Under the pieces are notes generated by a model. The model saw only the letters and a list, made by a program, of their open reading frames with translations. It made no database searches and was not told the DNA's origin. Positions 52,120 to 61,542 of a DNA stretch of 64,000 nt are shown here, one piece after another. A program made the position numbers and the translations under genes. The stretch comes from an uncultured Alphaproteobacteria bacterium (GTDB taxonomy: Bacteria; Pseudomonadota; Alphaproteobacteria; HIMB59; GCA-002718135): contig CACJGU010000001.1 in NCBI GenBank assembly GCA_902593125.1, forward strand, positions 62,001 to 126,000, given 5' to 3'. Within the stretch, counting starts at the first letter, position 1. Each line of letters begins with the position of its first letter.

Positions 52120-53894
52120 TAGATTGCTGTTTCAAAATACTTATCATTATAATCATTATAATATTTACCTCCAGATTTTATATTTTGGCAAAGAACTTGA
52201 GTTTCACTGAGTAATTTAGTTAAAAAGAAGTTACCAGTTTCAATTTTGGATTTATAAAAACTTTCATCTTGTTTTTCTAATTTTGCTAATGAAATTTCTA
52301 TATATATTAACCATATATAACCCAAAGAAATTAAAGAGGATAAATTTAAAAATTCTACAGCATGAGAATTAATCTCATTTTCATCATTTAACGATTTAAT
52401 ATATTCAAAAATATTTTTATAAGAATCATATGAAGGCATAAATAAATCAATATATTTTTTCATATCTTGATTATTAGATATTTTAACTTGATAATTATCA
52501 ATCATACTAAAAAATTCATTAAATAATGCACCATTATCGATTTGTAATTTTCTTCCTATCAAATCTAGAGCTTGGATAACGTTTGTTCCCTCATAGATTG
52601 TTGTAATTCTAGCATCTCTTACTAATTGTTCCATTCCATGATCAGTAATAAAACCATGTCCTCCATAGATTTGCATAGCTCGATTTGTATTTTCTACAGA
52701 TTTATCTGAAGCATATGATTTAATAATTGGCGTCATGAGTGCTATAAAATTTTCAGATAATTTCTTTTCTTTATCATCTGAAGAATCTTCAATATTATCA
52801 AAGTGATTTCCAGCCAATAGAGTTAAACCTCTAACTGCTTCATTAATCGATTTTATATACAATAAGTTTTTTCTTATTTCAGGATGAACAATTATGGGAT
52901 CAGCAACTTGATTGCTGGAAGATAATTTTCCTTGTAAACGCTCTTTCGAATAATAAAGTGCTGATTGATAAGCAGTTTCTGATAAACCTAAGCCTTGTAT
53001 GCCTACAAACAAACGAGCTCCATTCATCATTATAAACATTGCTCTCATTCCTTTATTAAGATCGCCTACTAACCAGCCCTTAGCTTCATTGTAATGCATT
53101 ACGCAGGTTGGACTAGCATGAATACCCATCTTCTTCTCTATTGATCCACATTCTACTTTATTTCTTTTAACAAAATCACCATTTTCATTTGGTATAAATT
53201 TAGGTACCAAAAATAAGCTTATACCCTTTATACCAGGAGGAGCATTTGGCGTTCTTGCTAATACCAAATGAATAATATTTTCGCTTAGATCATGTTCACC
53301 ACATGTAATAAAAATTTTGGTTCCTGTAATGCTATAACTTCCATCATCTAATGGGGTTGCCATTGTTTTACTCAAACCAAGATCTGTTCCACATTGTGGT
53401 TCAGTTAAATTCATTGTTCCTGTCCACTTACCACTAGTTAAATTTGGCAAATAAGTATTTTTTAAATCTTCATTAGCACTCTTTTCAATTGCATCGATTG
53501 CATTTGCTGTAAGACCTGGATAAAGACCAAATGACATATTAGTGGAGCTTATCATTTCATCTAAAATCATATTCATAATATAAGGTAGGTTTTGACCACC
53601 AAATTCTTCTTTTACTTTTAGTCCTTGCCAGCCATTTTCAGAAAAAGTTTTATAAGCTTCTTTAAATCCTTTTGGTGCGGTTACAACTCCATTATTAAAC
53701 GAACATCCTTCACTATCTCCACTTTGATTAAGTGGTAGTAAAGTTTCTTCACATAATTTTGCTGCTTCTTCAATAATAAGCATTAGATCACTTGTTTCTA
53801 AATCTAATTTCTTTAATGTTTCACTTTCCTTAAGGTCTAAAAAATCTTCAATTAAAAATTTAAACTCACGTAGCGGTGTCTTATAAATTTGCAT
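52119..53894 (-). CDS. Acyl-CoA dehydrogenase
   Basis: A 591-residue flavoprotein of the large acyl-CoA dehydrogenase group, longer than the common 380-residue enzymes because of a C-terminal helical extension. MNLTEPQCGTDLGLSKT and FITCGEHDLSENI are the FAD/substrate segments, and MQIYGGHGFITDHGMEQLVRD and TIYEGTNVIQALDLIGRK are the signature C-terminal motifs. It catalyses the first oxidation in fatty acid beta-oxidation; the chain length is not predictable. It lies five bases after the thiolase gene. Confidence 0.92.
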   Translation of the reverse strand: MQIYKTPLREFKFLIEDFLDLKESETLKKLDLETSDLMLIIEEAAKLCEETLLPLNQSGDSEGCSFNNGVVTAPKGFKEAYKTFSENGWQGLKVKEEFGGQNLPYIMNMILDEMISSTNMSFGLYPGLTANAIDAIEKSANEDLKNTYLPNLTSGKWTGTMNLTEPQCGTDLGLSKTMATPLDDGSYSITGTKIFITCGEHDLSENIIHLVLARTPNAPPGIKGISLFLVPKFIPNENGDFVKRNKVECGSIEKKMGIHASPTCVMHYNEAKGWLVGDLNKGMRAMFIMMNGARLFVGIQGLGLSETAYQSALYYSKERLQGKLSSSNQVADPIIVHPEIRKNLLYIKSINEAVRGLTLLAGNHFDNIEDSSDDKEKKLSENFIALMTPIIKSYASDKSVENTNRAMQIYGGHGFITDHGMEQLVRDARITTIYEGTNVIQALDLIGRKLQIDNGALFNEFFSMIDNYQVKISNNQDMKKYIDLFMPSYDSYKNIFEYIKSLNDENEINSHAVEFLNLSSLISLGYIWLIYIEISLAKLEKQDESFYKSKIETGNFFLTKLLSETQVLCQNIKSGGKYYNDYNDKYFETAI

Positions 53895-53899
53895 AGTAT

Positions 53900-55039
53900 C
53901 TAATTAATATTTTCTAACACAGTTGCAATACCTTGACCTAAACCTATACATTGTGTCGCTAATCCATACTTTTTATTATTATTTTGTAATAAAGTTGCAA
54001 CTTTACCTGTAATCCTTGCTCCAGTTGCACCTAAAGGGTGGCCTAATGCTATTGCTCCACCATGTATATTAACTTTATTTATATCCATATTTAACTCTTT
54101 AATACATGCTAAAGATTGAGAAGCAAATGCTTCATTTAGTTCAATGATATCAATATCATCAATAGATAAATTAGCTCTTTTAAGAGCTTTTTTTGATGCA
54201 TTAATTGGGCCAAGACCCATTAATTCTGGTGGACAACCAACTACGGCTGTAGATTTGATACGCGATAAAATATTTAGACTATTTTTTTTTGCATATTCTT
54301 CCTCACACACAATTACAGCTGAAGCACCATCTGTTAATGGTGAAGCTGTACCAGCTGTTACAGTTCCATTTTCATCAAAAGCTAATTTTAATCCATCTAA
54401 AATTTCGTGTGAGGTATTAGGTCGAATTCCTCCATCTTTATTGATTATTTCATGATTATTTATAATGGAAACAATTTCATCGTCGAACATGTTTGTTTCT
54501 CTTGCTGAATTAGCTTTAGAATGACTACTAATAGCAAAATCTTGTTGCTCTTTTCGAGAAATATCAAATTTTTTTGCTACATTTTCAGCTGTAATACCCA
54601 TAGACATATATACATTTGGATTATCTTTACTTAATTGAGGATGAGGATCGTATGTTAATCCATTCATTGGAATAAAAGTCATACTTTCTACACCGCAACA
54701 TAAAAATACATCTCCAGAGTTAATTGCGATAGCTCCAGTAGCATCATGAATTGCTTGCATTGAAGAGCCACACCATCTGTTAACTGTCATACCTGCCACA
54801 TGTTCTGGCATATCTGTCATGAATGAAACTATTTTTGCGATATTATTACCTTGTGCACCTTCTGGATAAGCACAACCCGTAATAATATCCTCTATGTCAT
54901 TTTTATTTATTTGAATTTCATTTAGTAATTGAATTATAGTTTGTGATAGAATGTCTTCAGGCCTTATATTTGCCATTTCTCCTTTACGAGAAAAGGTGAA
55001 TGGTGATCTTTTGTAACCCACAATAACTGCATTTCTCAT
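53900..55039 (-). CDS. Acetyl-CoA acyltransferase (thiolase)
   Basis: A 379-residue thiolase. The nucleophile is Cys90 in NRWCGSSMQAIH. NEAFASQ, GGAIALGHPLGATGAR and TQCIGLGQGIAT provide the active-site histidine and second cysteine. With the acyl-CoA dehydrogenase next to it, it carries out beta-oxidation; the hydratase/dehydrogenase partner is not in the window. Its ATG abuts the apt stop. Confidence 0.94.
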   Translation of the reverse strand: MRNAVIVGYKRSPFTFSRKGEMANIRPEDILSQTIIQLLNEIQINKNDIEDIITGCAYPEGAQGNNIAKIVSFMTDMPEHVAGMTVNRWCGSSMQAIHDATGAIAINSGDVFLCCGVESMTFIPMNGLTYDPHPQLSKDNPNVYMSMGITAENVAKKFDISRKEQQDFAISSHSKANSARETNMFDDEIVSIINNHEIINKDGGIRPNTSHEILDGLKLAFDENGTVTAGTASPLTDGASAVIVCEEEYAKKNSLNILSRIKSTAVVGCPPELMGLGPINASKKALKRANLSIDDIDIIELNEAFASQSLACIKELNMDINKVNIHGGAIALGHPLGATGARITGKVATLLQNNNKKYGLATQCIGLGQGIATVLENIN

Positions 55040-55555
55040 TTAAAACTCCATTAAAGAATGTATCTCAATTCCTTTTTCAATTAATTTTTTATCACCATTT
55101 AAATCTGGTAAATTTATTATAAATCCTGCTCCAATTATATTTTTATTTTGAAATTTATTTATTAATTCAATTGCTGCAAGTGCAGTTCCTCCTGTGGCAA
55201 GAAGATCATCAATAATAAGTAAATTTTTGTGTCCATCTAAAGCGTCAGTATGTATATGCATTTCAGTCGATCCATATTCTAAATCATATGAAACTTTGAA
55301 AGTATCAAAAGGTAGTTTATGAGGTTTTCGCAAAGGAATAAAAGCAGCATTTAAAAAATAAGCGATTGCACCAGCCATTATAAAACCACGTGATTCAATA
55401 CTTAAAACTGCATCAATCTTTTTATTTTTCCACGGTTTTACCATATCATCAATAACTTGTTTAAAGTGTCCCGCATTTTGTAATAAGGTAGTAATGTCCC
55501 TGAATTGAATTCCTTGTACGGGATAATCTGCAATTGTTCTTACATATTCTTTCAT
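55040..55555 (-). CDS. apt: Adenine phosphoribosyltransferase
   Basis: A 171-residue purine salvage enzyme. IRTIADYPVQGIQFRDITTLL at the N-terminus, SIESRGFIMAGAIAYFL, and the PRPP-binding loop LLIIDDLLATGGTALA are all standard Apt segments. It makes AMP from adenine and PRPP, so it can take up the adenine released by MtnP encoded at 47131. It shares its first base with the stop of the phosphatase-like gene upstream. Confidence 0.95.
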   Translation of the reverse strand: MKEYVRTIADYPVQGIQFRDITTLLQNAGHFKQVIDDMVKPWKNKKIDAVLSIESRGFIMAGAIAYFLNAAFIPLRKPHKLPFDTFKVSYDLEYGSTEMHIHTDALDGHKNLLIIDDLLATGGTALAAIELINKFQNKNIIGAGFIINLPDLNGDKKLIEKGIEIHSLMEF

Positions 55556-56115
55556 TAGATTTTCTCAATATCTTTTATATCAAATAAAGTAACAGGTGCA
55601 AAATTTGAAGAACAATCGTATGTTTTAGTATAAGGAAATTTTAAATATAAGTTAGAAATTTGATTTCCAACTTCCAGTTTTTTTTCAAAATGATTTATTA
55701 GTAATTTGTTTGGGTTTGCATGTGGGGCGAGATGACGAATATATTTAATCGTATTTTCAATATTATTTTTATTTTCTCTACATAATAAAAATGTAGCTGT
55801 TGCCATTGATCTTGAAACACCACACCAACAATGAATAACTATATCTTCTTCATAATTATATGTTGAGGTAAAATTAGCTATTGAATTTACATGTTCTTCT
55901 CCAGGAAGAATTTGAGGTATTTCATCAGTATTCAATCGAAATATTTTATTATTGCTACTAATCTCAATAATATCGTCAAATCCTAACTTTAAATGATTTT
56001 TAACTCCCTTAGGTGTTTCTGGTGCATATCCTGGGTCAATTACTGATACAAGATATTTGGGCTGTATGCTTTCACACACATTTGATAAATCATTAAGAGA
56101 GCAAACAATAATCAT
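55555..56115 (-). CDS. Protein tyrosine phosphatase-like protein
   Basis: A 186-residue protein with the cysteine-phosphatase loop HCWCGVSRS: His95, Cys96 and Arg102 form the CX5R motif of the PTP/dual-specificity family. The general acid aspartate may lie in the LGFDDI region. Family members are widespread in alphaproteobacteria with unknown substrates. The ATG at 56115 directly follows the T-run of the terminator at 56116-56142 with no visible ribosome-binding site, so expression may be low or controlled by the hairpin. Confidence 0.8.
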   Translation of the reverse strand: MIIVCSLNDLSNVCESIQPKYLVSVIDPGYAPETPKGVKNHLKLGFDDIIEISSNNKIFRLNTDEIPQILPGEEHVNSIANFTSTYNYEEDIVIHCWCGVSRSMATATFLLCRENKNNIENTIKYIRHLAPHANPNKLLINHFEKKLEVGNQISNLYLKFPYTKTYDCSSNFAPVTLFDIKDIEKI

Positions 56116-56142
56116 AAAAAAAGGGTGGTATAAACCACCCTT
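56116..56142 (-). terminator. Hairpin terminator after the sugar-binding protein gene
   Basis: An eight-base-pair stem (56121-56128 with 56135-56142) with a six-base loop, followed on the minus strand by a run of seven Ts. It lies 21 bases after the stop of the ABC substrate-binding gene and ends directly at the ATG of the phosphatase-like gene. It is a clear Rho-independent terminator. Confidence 0.88.
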
Positions 56143-56163
56143 AATAAAAGTAAATTAATTAAA

Positions 56164-57498
56164 CTACTCTTCAGTTGCATCAGCTAATATTGCATTAGCG
56201 TCTTCATTTAATTGATTTAATGTTGAGATTATATCATCACCATTAATAATTGCTGCATAAGCTTTTTCTACCTCACCTCTAACTGAATAATAACCAGGAA
56301 CAGATGGTTCACCTTTTCCATATTGAACCATTGTTAATGATTTGTCATATTGAGGTAACTCAGCTCTTTTTTCAGCAATTAATGGATGGTCTGCGGAAGA
56401 AGTTCTAACAAACCCATATCCACTTTCAGTCGACCAAACTGCTGAGTTCTCAGTGTTAGAAATATATTTCATCCACTGATATGCTGCTACCATTCTATTA
56501 GCATCTCCTGAATTTCCCATAATTAAACCACCGCCATATAAGTTTAGCACTGGTTCACTAGTGGTGTATGATAAAGGAGCTACATCCCAATTACCGTTGT
56601 AACCCTCTTCAATAGCCTTCTGGAAATAAGTGATACCGGATGTAGAGCCAGCAGCAAATAAAACAGAGCCTTGTCCTAAGTATTGCTGATCGGTATATTT
56701 ACCTCTTGCAACTATTGCACATCCTTTATTAGCCATTCCTTGTATGAATTCCATAGCTTCAATCGCTTTAGGGCCATTGTAAATATACTGACCATTATCA
56801 TAGTCAAATACATCCCCTCCATGAGCAAATACCCATGCTGCAAAGTTACTTGCATCAGTATCTATCTCATATCCATAACTTGGAACGTCTTCACCCATCT
56901 TGCCAGTATAATCTTGATTAGTTGCAGCACATGCTGCTTCTGCAAAATCAGCAGGAGTTTTAGGAGCATTTAAACCTAGTTCCTTTAACCAATCTGCATT
57001 GTAATAAAGAATCTCTATTGATTTTCCAACTTCATGTAATAATTTTGGATTTCCGTCGAAATATGGTGAAAAGCCAACAGTCCAGTTTGCTCCCCAATCT
57101 GCTATATCATCTTGAGAAACACCCCATTTTTTACTATTTGCTAGAATATTTTGATCAATTGAAGCACCAATTAAGTACATATCAGCAGCAGCATTGCCAT
57201 AACCTCTTGCAACATCTGCTATATCTTTTGTTCCTGCAGCAGACATCATAGCAGATTGAACCTTTCCATAATGCCCCTTGTGAACAACGTTAACTTTTAT
57301 TCCTGTTTCAGTTTCAAATCTTTCAGCTCTTGCCATCATTGCATCTAATCTTTCATCTGAATATTGAACCCAGAATTCAACAGTTTGACCTGAAGGATCT
57401 GCATTTTCAATATCTTGAGCGGTAATTGCAAATGATTGCGAGGAGATAAAAAATAAAGAAGCTAAGAAGAAATTTAAAATATATTTATAAAATTTCAT
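56164..57498 (-). CDS. Carbohydrate ABC importer, extracellular binding protein (family 1)
   Basis: A 444-residue periplasmic binding protein. The ATG at 57498 gives a signal peptide of about 24 residues ending in SSQSFA; an in-frame GTG two codons earlier is less likely because the GGGGTG sequence there works better as the ribosome-binding site. ERFETETGIKVNVV, a central YYNADWLKELGLNAPKTP and GGLIMGNSGDANR are typical of MalE/UgpB-type proteins. The ligand, probably a sugar, sugar polyol or glycerol-phosphate ester, is unknown. It is the last gene of the importer set. Confidence 0.92.
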   Translation of the reverse strand: MKFYKYILNFFLASLFFISSQSFAITAQDIENADPSGQTVEFWVQYSDERLDAMMARAERFETETGIKVNVVHKGHYGKVQSAMMSAAGTKDIADVARGYGNAAADMYLIGASIDQNILANSKKWGVSQDDIADWGANWTVGFSPYFDGNPKLLHEVGKSIEILYYNADWLKELGLNAPKTPADFAEAACAATNQDYTGKMGEDVPSYGYEIDTDASNFAAWVFAHGGDVFDYDNGQYIYNGPKAIEAMEFIQGMANKGCAIVARGKYTDQQYLGQGSVLFAAGSTSGITYFQKAIEEGYNGNWDVAPLSYTTSEPVLNLYGGGLIMGNSGDANRMVAAYQWMKYISNTENSAVWSTESGYGFVRTSSADHPLIAEKRAELPQYDKSLTMVQYGKGEPSVPGYYSVRGEVEKAYAAIINGDDIISTLNQLNEDANAILADATEE

Positions 57499-57567
57499 AA
57501 TCACCCCGTAAAATTATTAAACAATATAGAGGTAAAATTAAAGTTTTGTTACAAAAAATTTACTGAT

Positions 57568-58413
57568 TTATTCTTTTAATCCAAAGTTTGATATACTTTC
57601 TATGAATAACTTCTGAGTAAAAAAGTATAATACTAAAATTGGGAAAATTGCAATTAAGCAAGCAGCCATCAATAAATTAAAATTAGGCCCTACTTCTCTC
57701 ACAAAACTATAGATAGAAACTGTTACAGGATACCAATCATCTCTAGTTAATATAAGTAAAGGCCAAGCAAAACTATTCCACGCTATAATAAAAGTAAATA
57801 AAGAAACTGTCACAATAATAGGTTTACTCATTGGGATTACTACCTTGAGTAAAAAATTTAAATGAGAAGATCCATCAAGTCTTGCAGCATCCCAGAGTTC
57901 GTTTGGTATCTTTTTAAAATATTGTCTTAATAAGAAAATTACAAAAATATTACCCATAAATGGAACTGTTAAACCTTGAAGACTATTCATCCAAGAGGGT
58001 CCAAAAGGCAATGGAATTATTTCTCCTCTAATAATTAATAAGTGAGGTAATAGTGTAATTATTTCTGGAATCATTAATGAAAGTAGCAACATGTAGAATA
58101 TGATATTTTTAAATGGAAATTCTATTTTAGCAAAAGAGTATGCCGCAGGAATACTAGTAAATAAAACACCAATGACAATTATTGAACTTATTATTAAGCT
58201 ATTAAATGTATAACGTTGGAATCTATTTGATGTCCAAACCTCATAATAATTTTCAAACATCAATTTTTTAGGAAATAAATATTGATTTGATGCCTCTCCA
58301 GCTGTCATCAATGATGTTGAGATCATATAAAAAAATGGGTAAATTGAAATAATAAAAACTATTAATAAAATTAAATATGGTATCCTTGTTTCTGCATTAA
58401 AAATTTTAGTCAT
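57568..58413 (-). CDS. Carbohydrate ABC importer permease (MalG/UgpE-type)
   Basis: A 281-residue permease with six helices. The coupling loop WDAARLDGSSHLNFLLKVVIPMSKPI near residue 190 is the EAA motif. It overlaps the MalF-type permease gene by eight bases. A 69-base gap separates it from the binding protein gene, with no terminator visible. Confidence 0.93.
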   Translation of the reverse strand: MTKIFNAETRIPYLILLIVFIISIYPFFYMISTSLMTAGEASNQYLFPKKLMFENYYEVWTSNRFQRYTFNSLIISSIIVIGVLFTSIPAAYSFAKIEFPFKNIIFYMLLLSLMIPEIITLLPHLLIIRGEIIPLPFGPSWMNSLQGLTVPFMGNIFVIFLLRQYFKKIPNELWDAARLDGSSHLNFLLKVVIPMSKPIIVTVSLFTFIIAWNSFAWPLLILTRDDWYPVTVSIYSFVREVGPNFNLLMAACLIAIFPILVLYFFTQKLFIESISNFGLKE

Positions 58414-59530
58414 AGCTCAACCTTTTTCTAAAAATTACATATTGCGATATTGCTAAAATATTTAAAAGTATAAATAAAATTACTCCTTCAGCTGCAGCGT
58501 AACCATATTTAACTCTGCCCCAAAAATGGTCAAAAATTTCTATTGTGACAACATCCATTGTATCTCCAGCAGATGAAGTTTGCATAACAAAAATACTATT
58601 GAAGGCTTGAAAAGTATTTATAAAGCCGGTCAACATTAGAAAAAAAATAATGGGCATTAATAACGGTATAGTAATTTTAATAAATGTTTGCCAACGACTA
58701 GCTCCCTCTGCTTTAGCTGCCTCATACAAGTCAGAAGGAATAATAGATAAACCCGCAAGTAAAATTATTGCATAATAGCCAGTATAAGACCATATTCCAT
58801 ATATTATTGATGACATTAGAGCTAAACTTGGGCCAGCTAACAGACCTTCTATTTTTATGCCAAATAAAACTTCAGTAATTGGCCTTTTATCAAATAACCA
58901 CATTTGAGGCTCAAAACCAAATACGCCTATTAGCTGATTTAAAAAAGAATTTTCAGCTTTACCAAATATTAAAAAAAATACTGCAGCACCCATTACGGCT
59001 GGAGTAATGTAAGGAAATAGTAAAATCATTTGAAAGAATTGTTTGCCAGCTAATTTTTGGTATAAAGCAAATGCTATTATTAATCCTAATCCAACCTCAA
59101 AGATTATAGTGAAAAACGAATAATAAAAAGTATAAATAAGAGAGTAAAGATAGTCTTCATCACCTGTTAAAATCATTTTTTCCCAGTTGATATTAATTAA
59201 AATTATTCCAATAATTAATATTGCTATAGATAAAAATGCTAAGAAGATTTTATTTTTTACTTTATTTTTAAATTCACTCCACAAACCATAACTCAAAATC
59301 AATAATAATAATCCTAAAACAAACAACCAAAAAGCTGGTATGTCTCCAAGTATTCTTTGATAATTCTCAAATCCTAAAAACCTTCCTTTAAAAACTTTCC
59401 ACTTGTGTACACTCATATACATTCCAAAAAAAACCGGAAAAATTCCAAAAAGACTTATTATTAAAACAGCAGGCAAAATTAAAAGATATCCTGTAATTTT
59501 TTCTGAATGATTTAATAAAAATTTATTCAT
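58406..59530 (-). CDS. Carbohydrate ABC importer permease (MalF/UgpA-type), extended
   Basis: A 374-residue permease, about 80 residues longer than usual. The extra part (roughly 63-140) adds two helices and a periplasmic loop between helix 1 and the transporter core, recalling the insertion in MalF. The EAA loop YEAAKAEGASRWQTFIKITIPLL is near residue 270. It overlaps the MOSC gene by eight bases. No ATPase gene is in this cluster, so the energy subunit must be encoded elsewhere. Confidence 0.92.
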   Translation of the reverse strand: MNKFLLNHSEKITGYLLILPAVLIISLFGIFPVFFGMYMSVHKWKVFKGRFLGFENYQRILGDIPAFWLFVLGLLLLILSYGLWSEFKNKVKNKIFLAFLSIAILIIGIILININWEKMILTGDEDYLYSLIYTFYYSFFTIIFEVGLGLIIAFALYQKLAGKQFFQMILLFPYITPAVMGAAVFFLIFGKAENSFLNQLIGVFGFEPQMWLFDKRPITEVLFGIKIEGLLAGPSLALMSSIIYGIWSYTGYYAIILLAGLSIIPSDLYEAAKAEGASRWQTFIKITIPLLMPIIFFLMLTGFINTFQAFNSIFVMQTSSAGDTMDVVTIEIFDHFWGRVKYGYAAAEGVILFILLNILAISQYVIFRKRLSYD

Positions 59531-60281
59531 TGATTATTATAAGATCACCATTATTTATTTTACCATCATTTAAAGGATCTAAATATATTCCTAAATTTAT
59601 ATGGTTGTATATTTTTTTTAAATTTAAAGGAATATTAAGATTTATATCAGAAGTTTTGGGTTTAATATTGGTTGCTGAACATCTTGGAATTTCTTTAACT
59701 ACTTTAAATTTTATATCATTTATTGATAAAATTTTACCTACTAGCTTCCTTTCTTCCCATTTATCTAAATTCTCTACATATATGTTTCCTCTAAAACGTT
59801 CATGTTCAACTTGATGATTGGATAGATTTTCAAAGTCTTTAATACTATTTAAATTTATCAATGATATTGATTTATTTGGCATTGTATCAAAAAAGGGATT
59901 CTTACTATCTTTCAATAAATTGATATTATTTATATTTGGTAAAATTTCCTCAAGTTTATTACATAAGATTTTTATTTGATCTTGATTATCAATATCTGTT
60001 TTTAAAATTATATTATTTTCAAATTCTAGTATTAAATAATTATCTTCTAATAAAAAATTATATTTATTTAATTCAGGATATTTTTTTAGTGATAGAAATT
60101 TATAAATGTTGCGTTTTAAGGGGTTATTTTTTATTAATTCTATATCTCTAAAAGTAAGATTATTAGTGAAAGCAAATATTCGATCATTTTTAATACCAAT
60201 AAATTTTATTACTTCTAAGGTATCTACATTATTGAATGAAAGGGATTTTACTGGTGAAAAATATAGGTTTTTAATTTTCAC
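59523..60281 (-). CDS. MOSC-domain protein
   Basis: A 252-residue protein with an N-terminal beta-barrel (LYFSPVKSLSF) and a C-terminal MOSC domain. HERFRGNIYV and the conserved cysteine of PRCSATNIKP are the MOSC marks. Members carry activated sulfur or molybdenum cofactor, as in mARC/YcbX. It overlaps the first permease gene of the sugar importer by eight bases, an unusual linkage that may be chance packing. Confidence 0.82.
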   Translation of the reverse strand: MKIKNLYFSPVKSLSFNNVDTLEVIKFIGIKNDRIFAFTNNLTFRDIELIKNNPLKRNIYKFLSLKKYPELNKYNFLLEDNYLILEFENNIILKTDIDNQDQIKILCNKLEEILPNINNINLLKDSKNPFFDTMPNKSISLINLNSIKDFENLSNHQVEHERFRGNIYVENLDKWEERKLVGKILSINDIKFKVVKEIPRCSATNIKPKTSDINLNIPLNLKKIYNHINLGIYLDPLNDGKINNGDLIIINE

Positions 60282-60293
60282 TTATATTAATAG

Positions 60294-60992
60294 CTAAGTT
60301 TTTTTTAAAAAATACTGATCTAAAAATGTATCTAACCAATTTGATATATTTTTATTGTATTTATAACGATAATAAAGTTGAACAAATATATTTTGAGCAC
60401 CTTTTACGAATAATTTTTTAGGATTTTTTAATAAAATTAAATAAAGCCATCTTATATGAAGTTTTAAATTTACTTCAGGATGAAATTGGAGCGCATAACA
60501 ATTTTGATATTTAAAAGCTTGATTATTAAAAATATCACCTCTTGCTAATAACTCACAACCAGCAGGTAGTGAAAATCCTTCTGAGTGGAATTGAAAAAAA
60601 ATTTTTTGAGAATTAAAAAGATTTTTTGCATTTTCAGTTGGTTCAATTTTATAAAAACCAATTTCAGAAAGACCATCTTTATTAGTTGTAATTTCTGAAC
60701 CTAAACATTTAGCTAGTAATTGTGCACCAAAACAAATTCCAAGATAAGGAATGTCAGTTTTTATAACTTTGTTTATCCATTCTAATTCTTTATTTATATA
60801 TTTATCTTCATCGTTTATGCTTCCTGGCGCACCAAACACAACTATAGCTGAGTATTGGTTAATATTTAAAGGAAGTTCTTCACCCAAAGGTGGTCTACAT
60901 ATTTCAGCAATGTATCCCCTATCTCTAAATTTATTCCCTACATCTCCTGGAACAGAAGTTTTTTGATGTAATACAAACAAAACCTTATTCAT
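60294..60992 (-). CDS. Class I glutamine amidotransferase
   Basis: A 232-residue single-domain amidotransferase of the GMP-synthase-like (GATase1) type. The catalytic triad is Cys87 (LGICFGAQLLA), His171 and Glu173 (LQFHPEVNL). GAPGSINDEDKYI supplies the oxyanion region. It has no fused synthase domain. Possible roles include gamma-glutamyl hydrolysis of polyamine or amine adducts; no partner gene is adjacent. It is 12 bases upstream of the MOSC gene on the same strand. Confidence 0.87.
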   Translation of the reverse strand: MNKVLFVLHQKTSVPGDVGNKFRDRGYIAEICRPPLGEELPLNINQYSAIVVFGAPGSINDEDKYINKELEWINKVIKTDIPYLGICFGAQLLAKCLGSEITTNKDGLSEIGFYKIEPTENAKNLFNSQKIFFQFHSEGFSLPAGCELLARGDIFNNQAFKYQNCYALQFHPEVNLKLHIRWLYLILLKNPKKLFVKGAQNIFVQLYYRYKYNKNISNWLDTFLDQYFLKKT

Positions 60993-61082
60993 AAAAAATT
61001 ATTAATAATAAATATTTTATCAATATGAAAATATTATTTCATAAAAATAGTAACTATTTTGTATATTAATTTATAATGATAC

Positions 61083-61493
61083 TTATGTGACAAAATAATC
61101 AATATCTAAAATCTTTATGTAGAACATAAGAGTAAAATAGCCAAAATTCATCATTACAACAAAACTAATCAGCATATTGATTGATTTGGGAAGTGAATTT
61201 CCTAAAAAATCATCCCAAAAAACTTTTTCTAAATATATGGCTAATTCAAAATATATAAGTGTAATTATAGCTGCATTAAAAATTATTAAAGAGGATAATC
61301 CATTTAAACTCAACCAATAATTTATTAATATTAATGTAAAAGAAGAAAAAGAATAAATAGATAAATTTAATAAGATTTTTTTATTTTTTGAAAATTTTTT
61401 AAAAAAAATAATATATCTTGTATTTAAAAATAACAAAATTAATATCGAACTAAAAAAAGAAATTATTAATATTTTTGTTATTTGATATTCCAT
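61083..61493 (-). CDS. Small four-helix membrane protein, unknown function
   Basis: A 136-residue hydrophobic protein with four predicted transmembrane helices (about 5-25, 42-62, 66-88 and 105-128) and basic loops. The YFELAIYLEKVFWDDF segment is its only striking patch. I recognise no family. It stands alone on the minus strand, with 90 AT-rich bases without visible signals on one side and 49 on the other. Confidence 0.6.
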   Translation of the reverse strand: MEYQITKILIISFFSSILILLFLNTRYIIFFKKFSKNKKILLNLSIYSFSSFTLILINYWLSLNGLSSLIIFNAAIITLIYFELAIYLEKVFWDDFLGNSLPKSINMLISFVVMMNFGYFTLMFYIKILDIDYFVT

Positions 61494-61542
61494 TTATATT
61501 TATTTTTTATATAACTAAAAAATATATTAGAAAAATAAAAAA

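Noticed and set aside
56683-57251. Open frames on the plus strand across the sugar-binding protein gene
   Set aside because: They are shadows of a well-supported minus-strand gene with catalogued motifs and a signal peptide.
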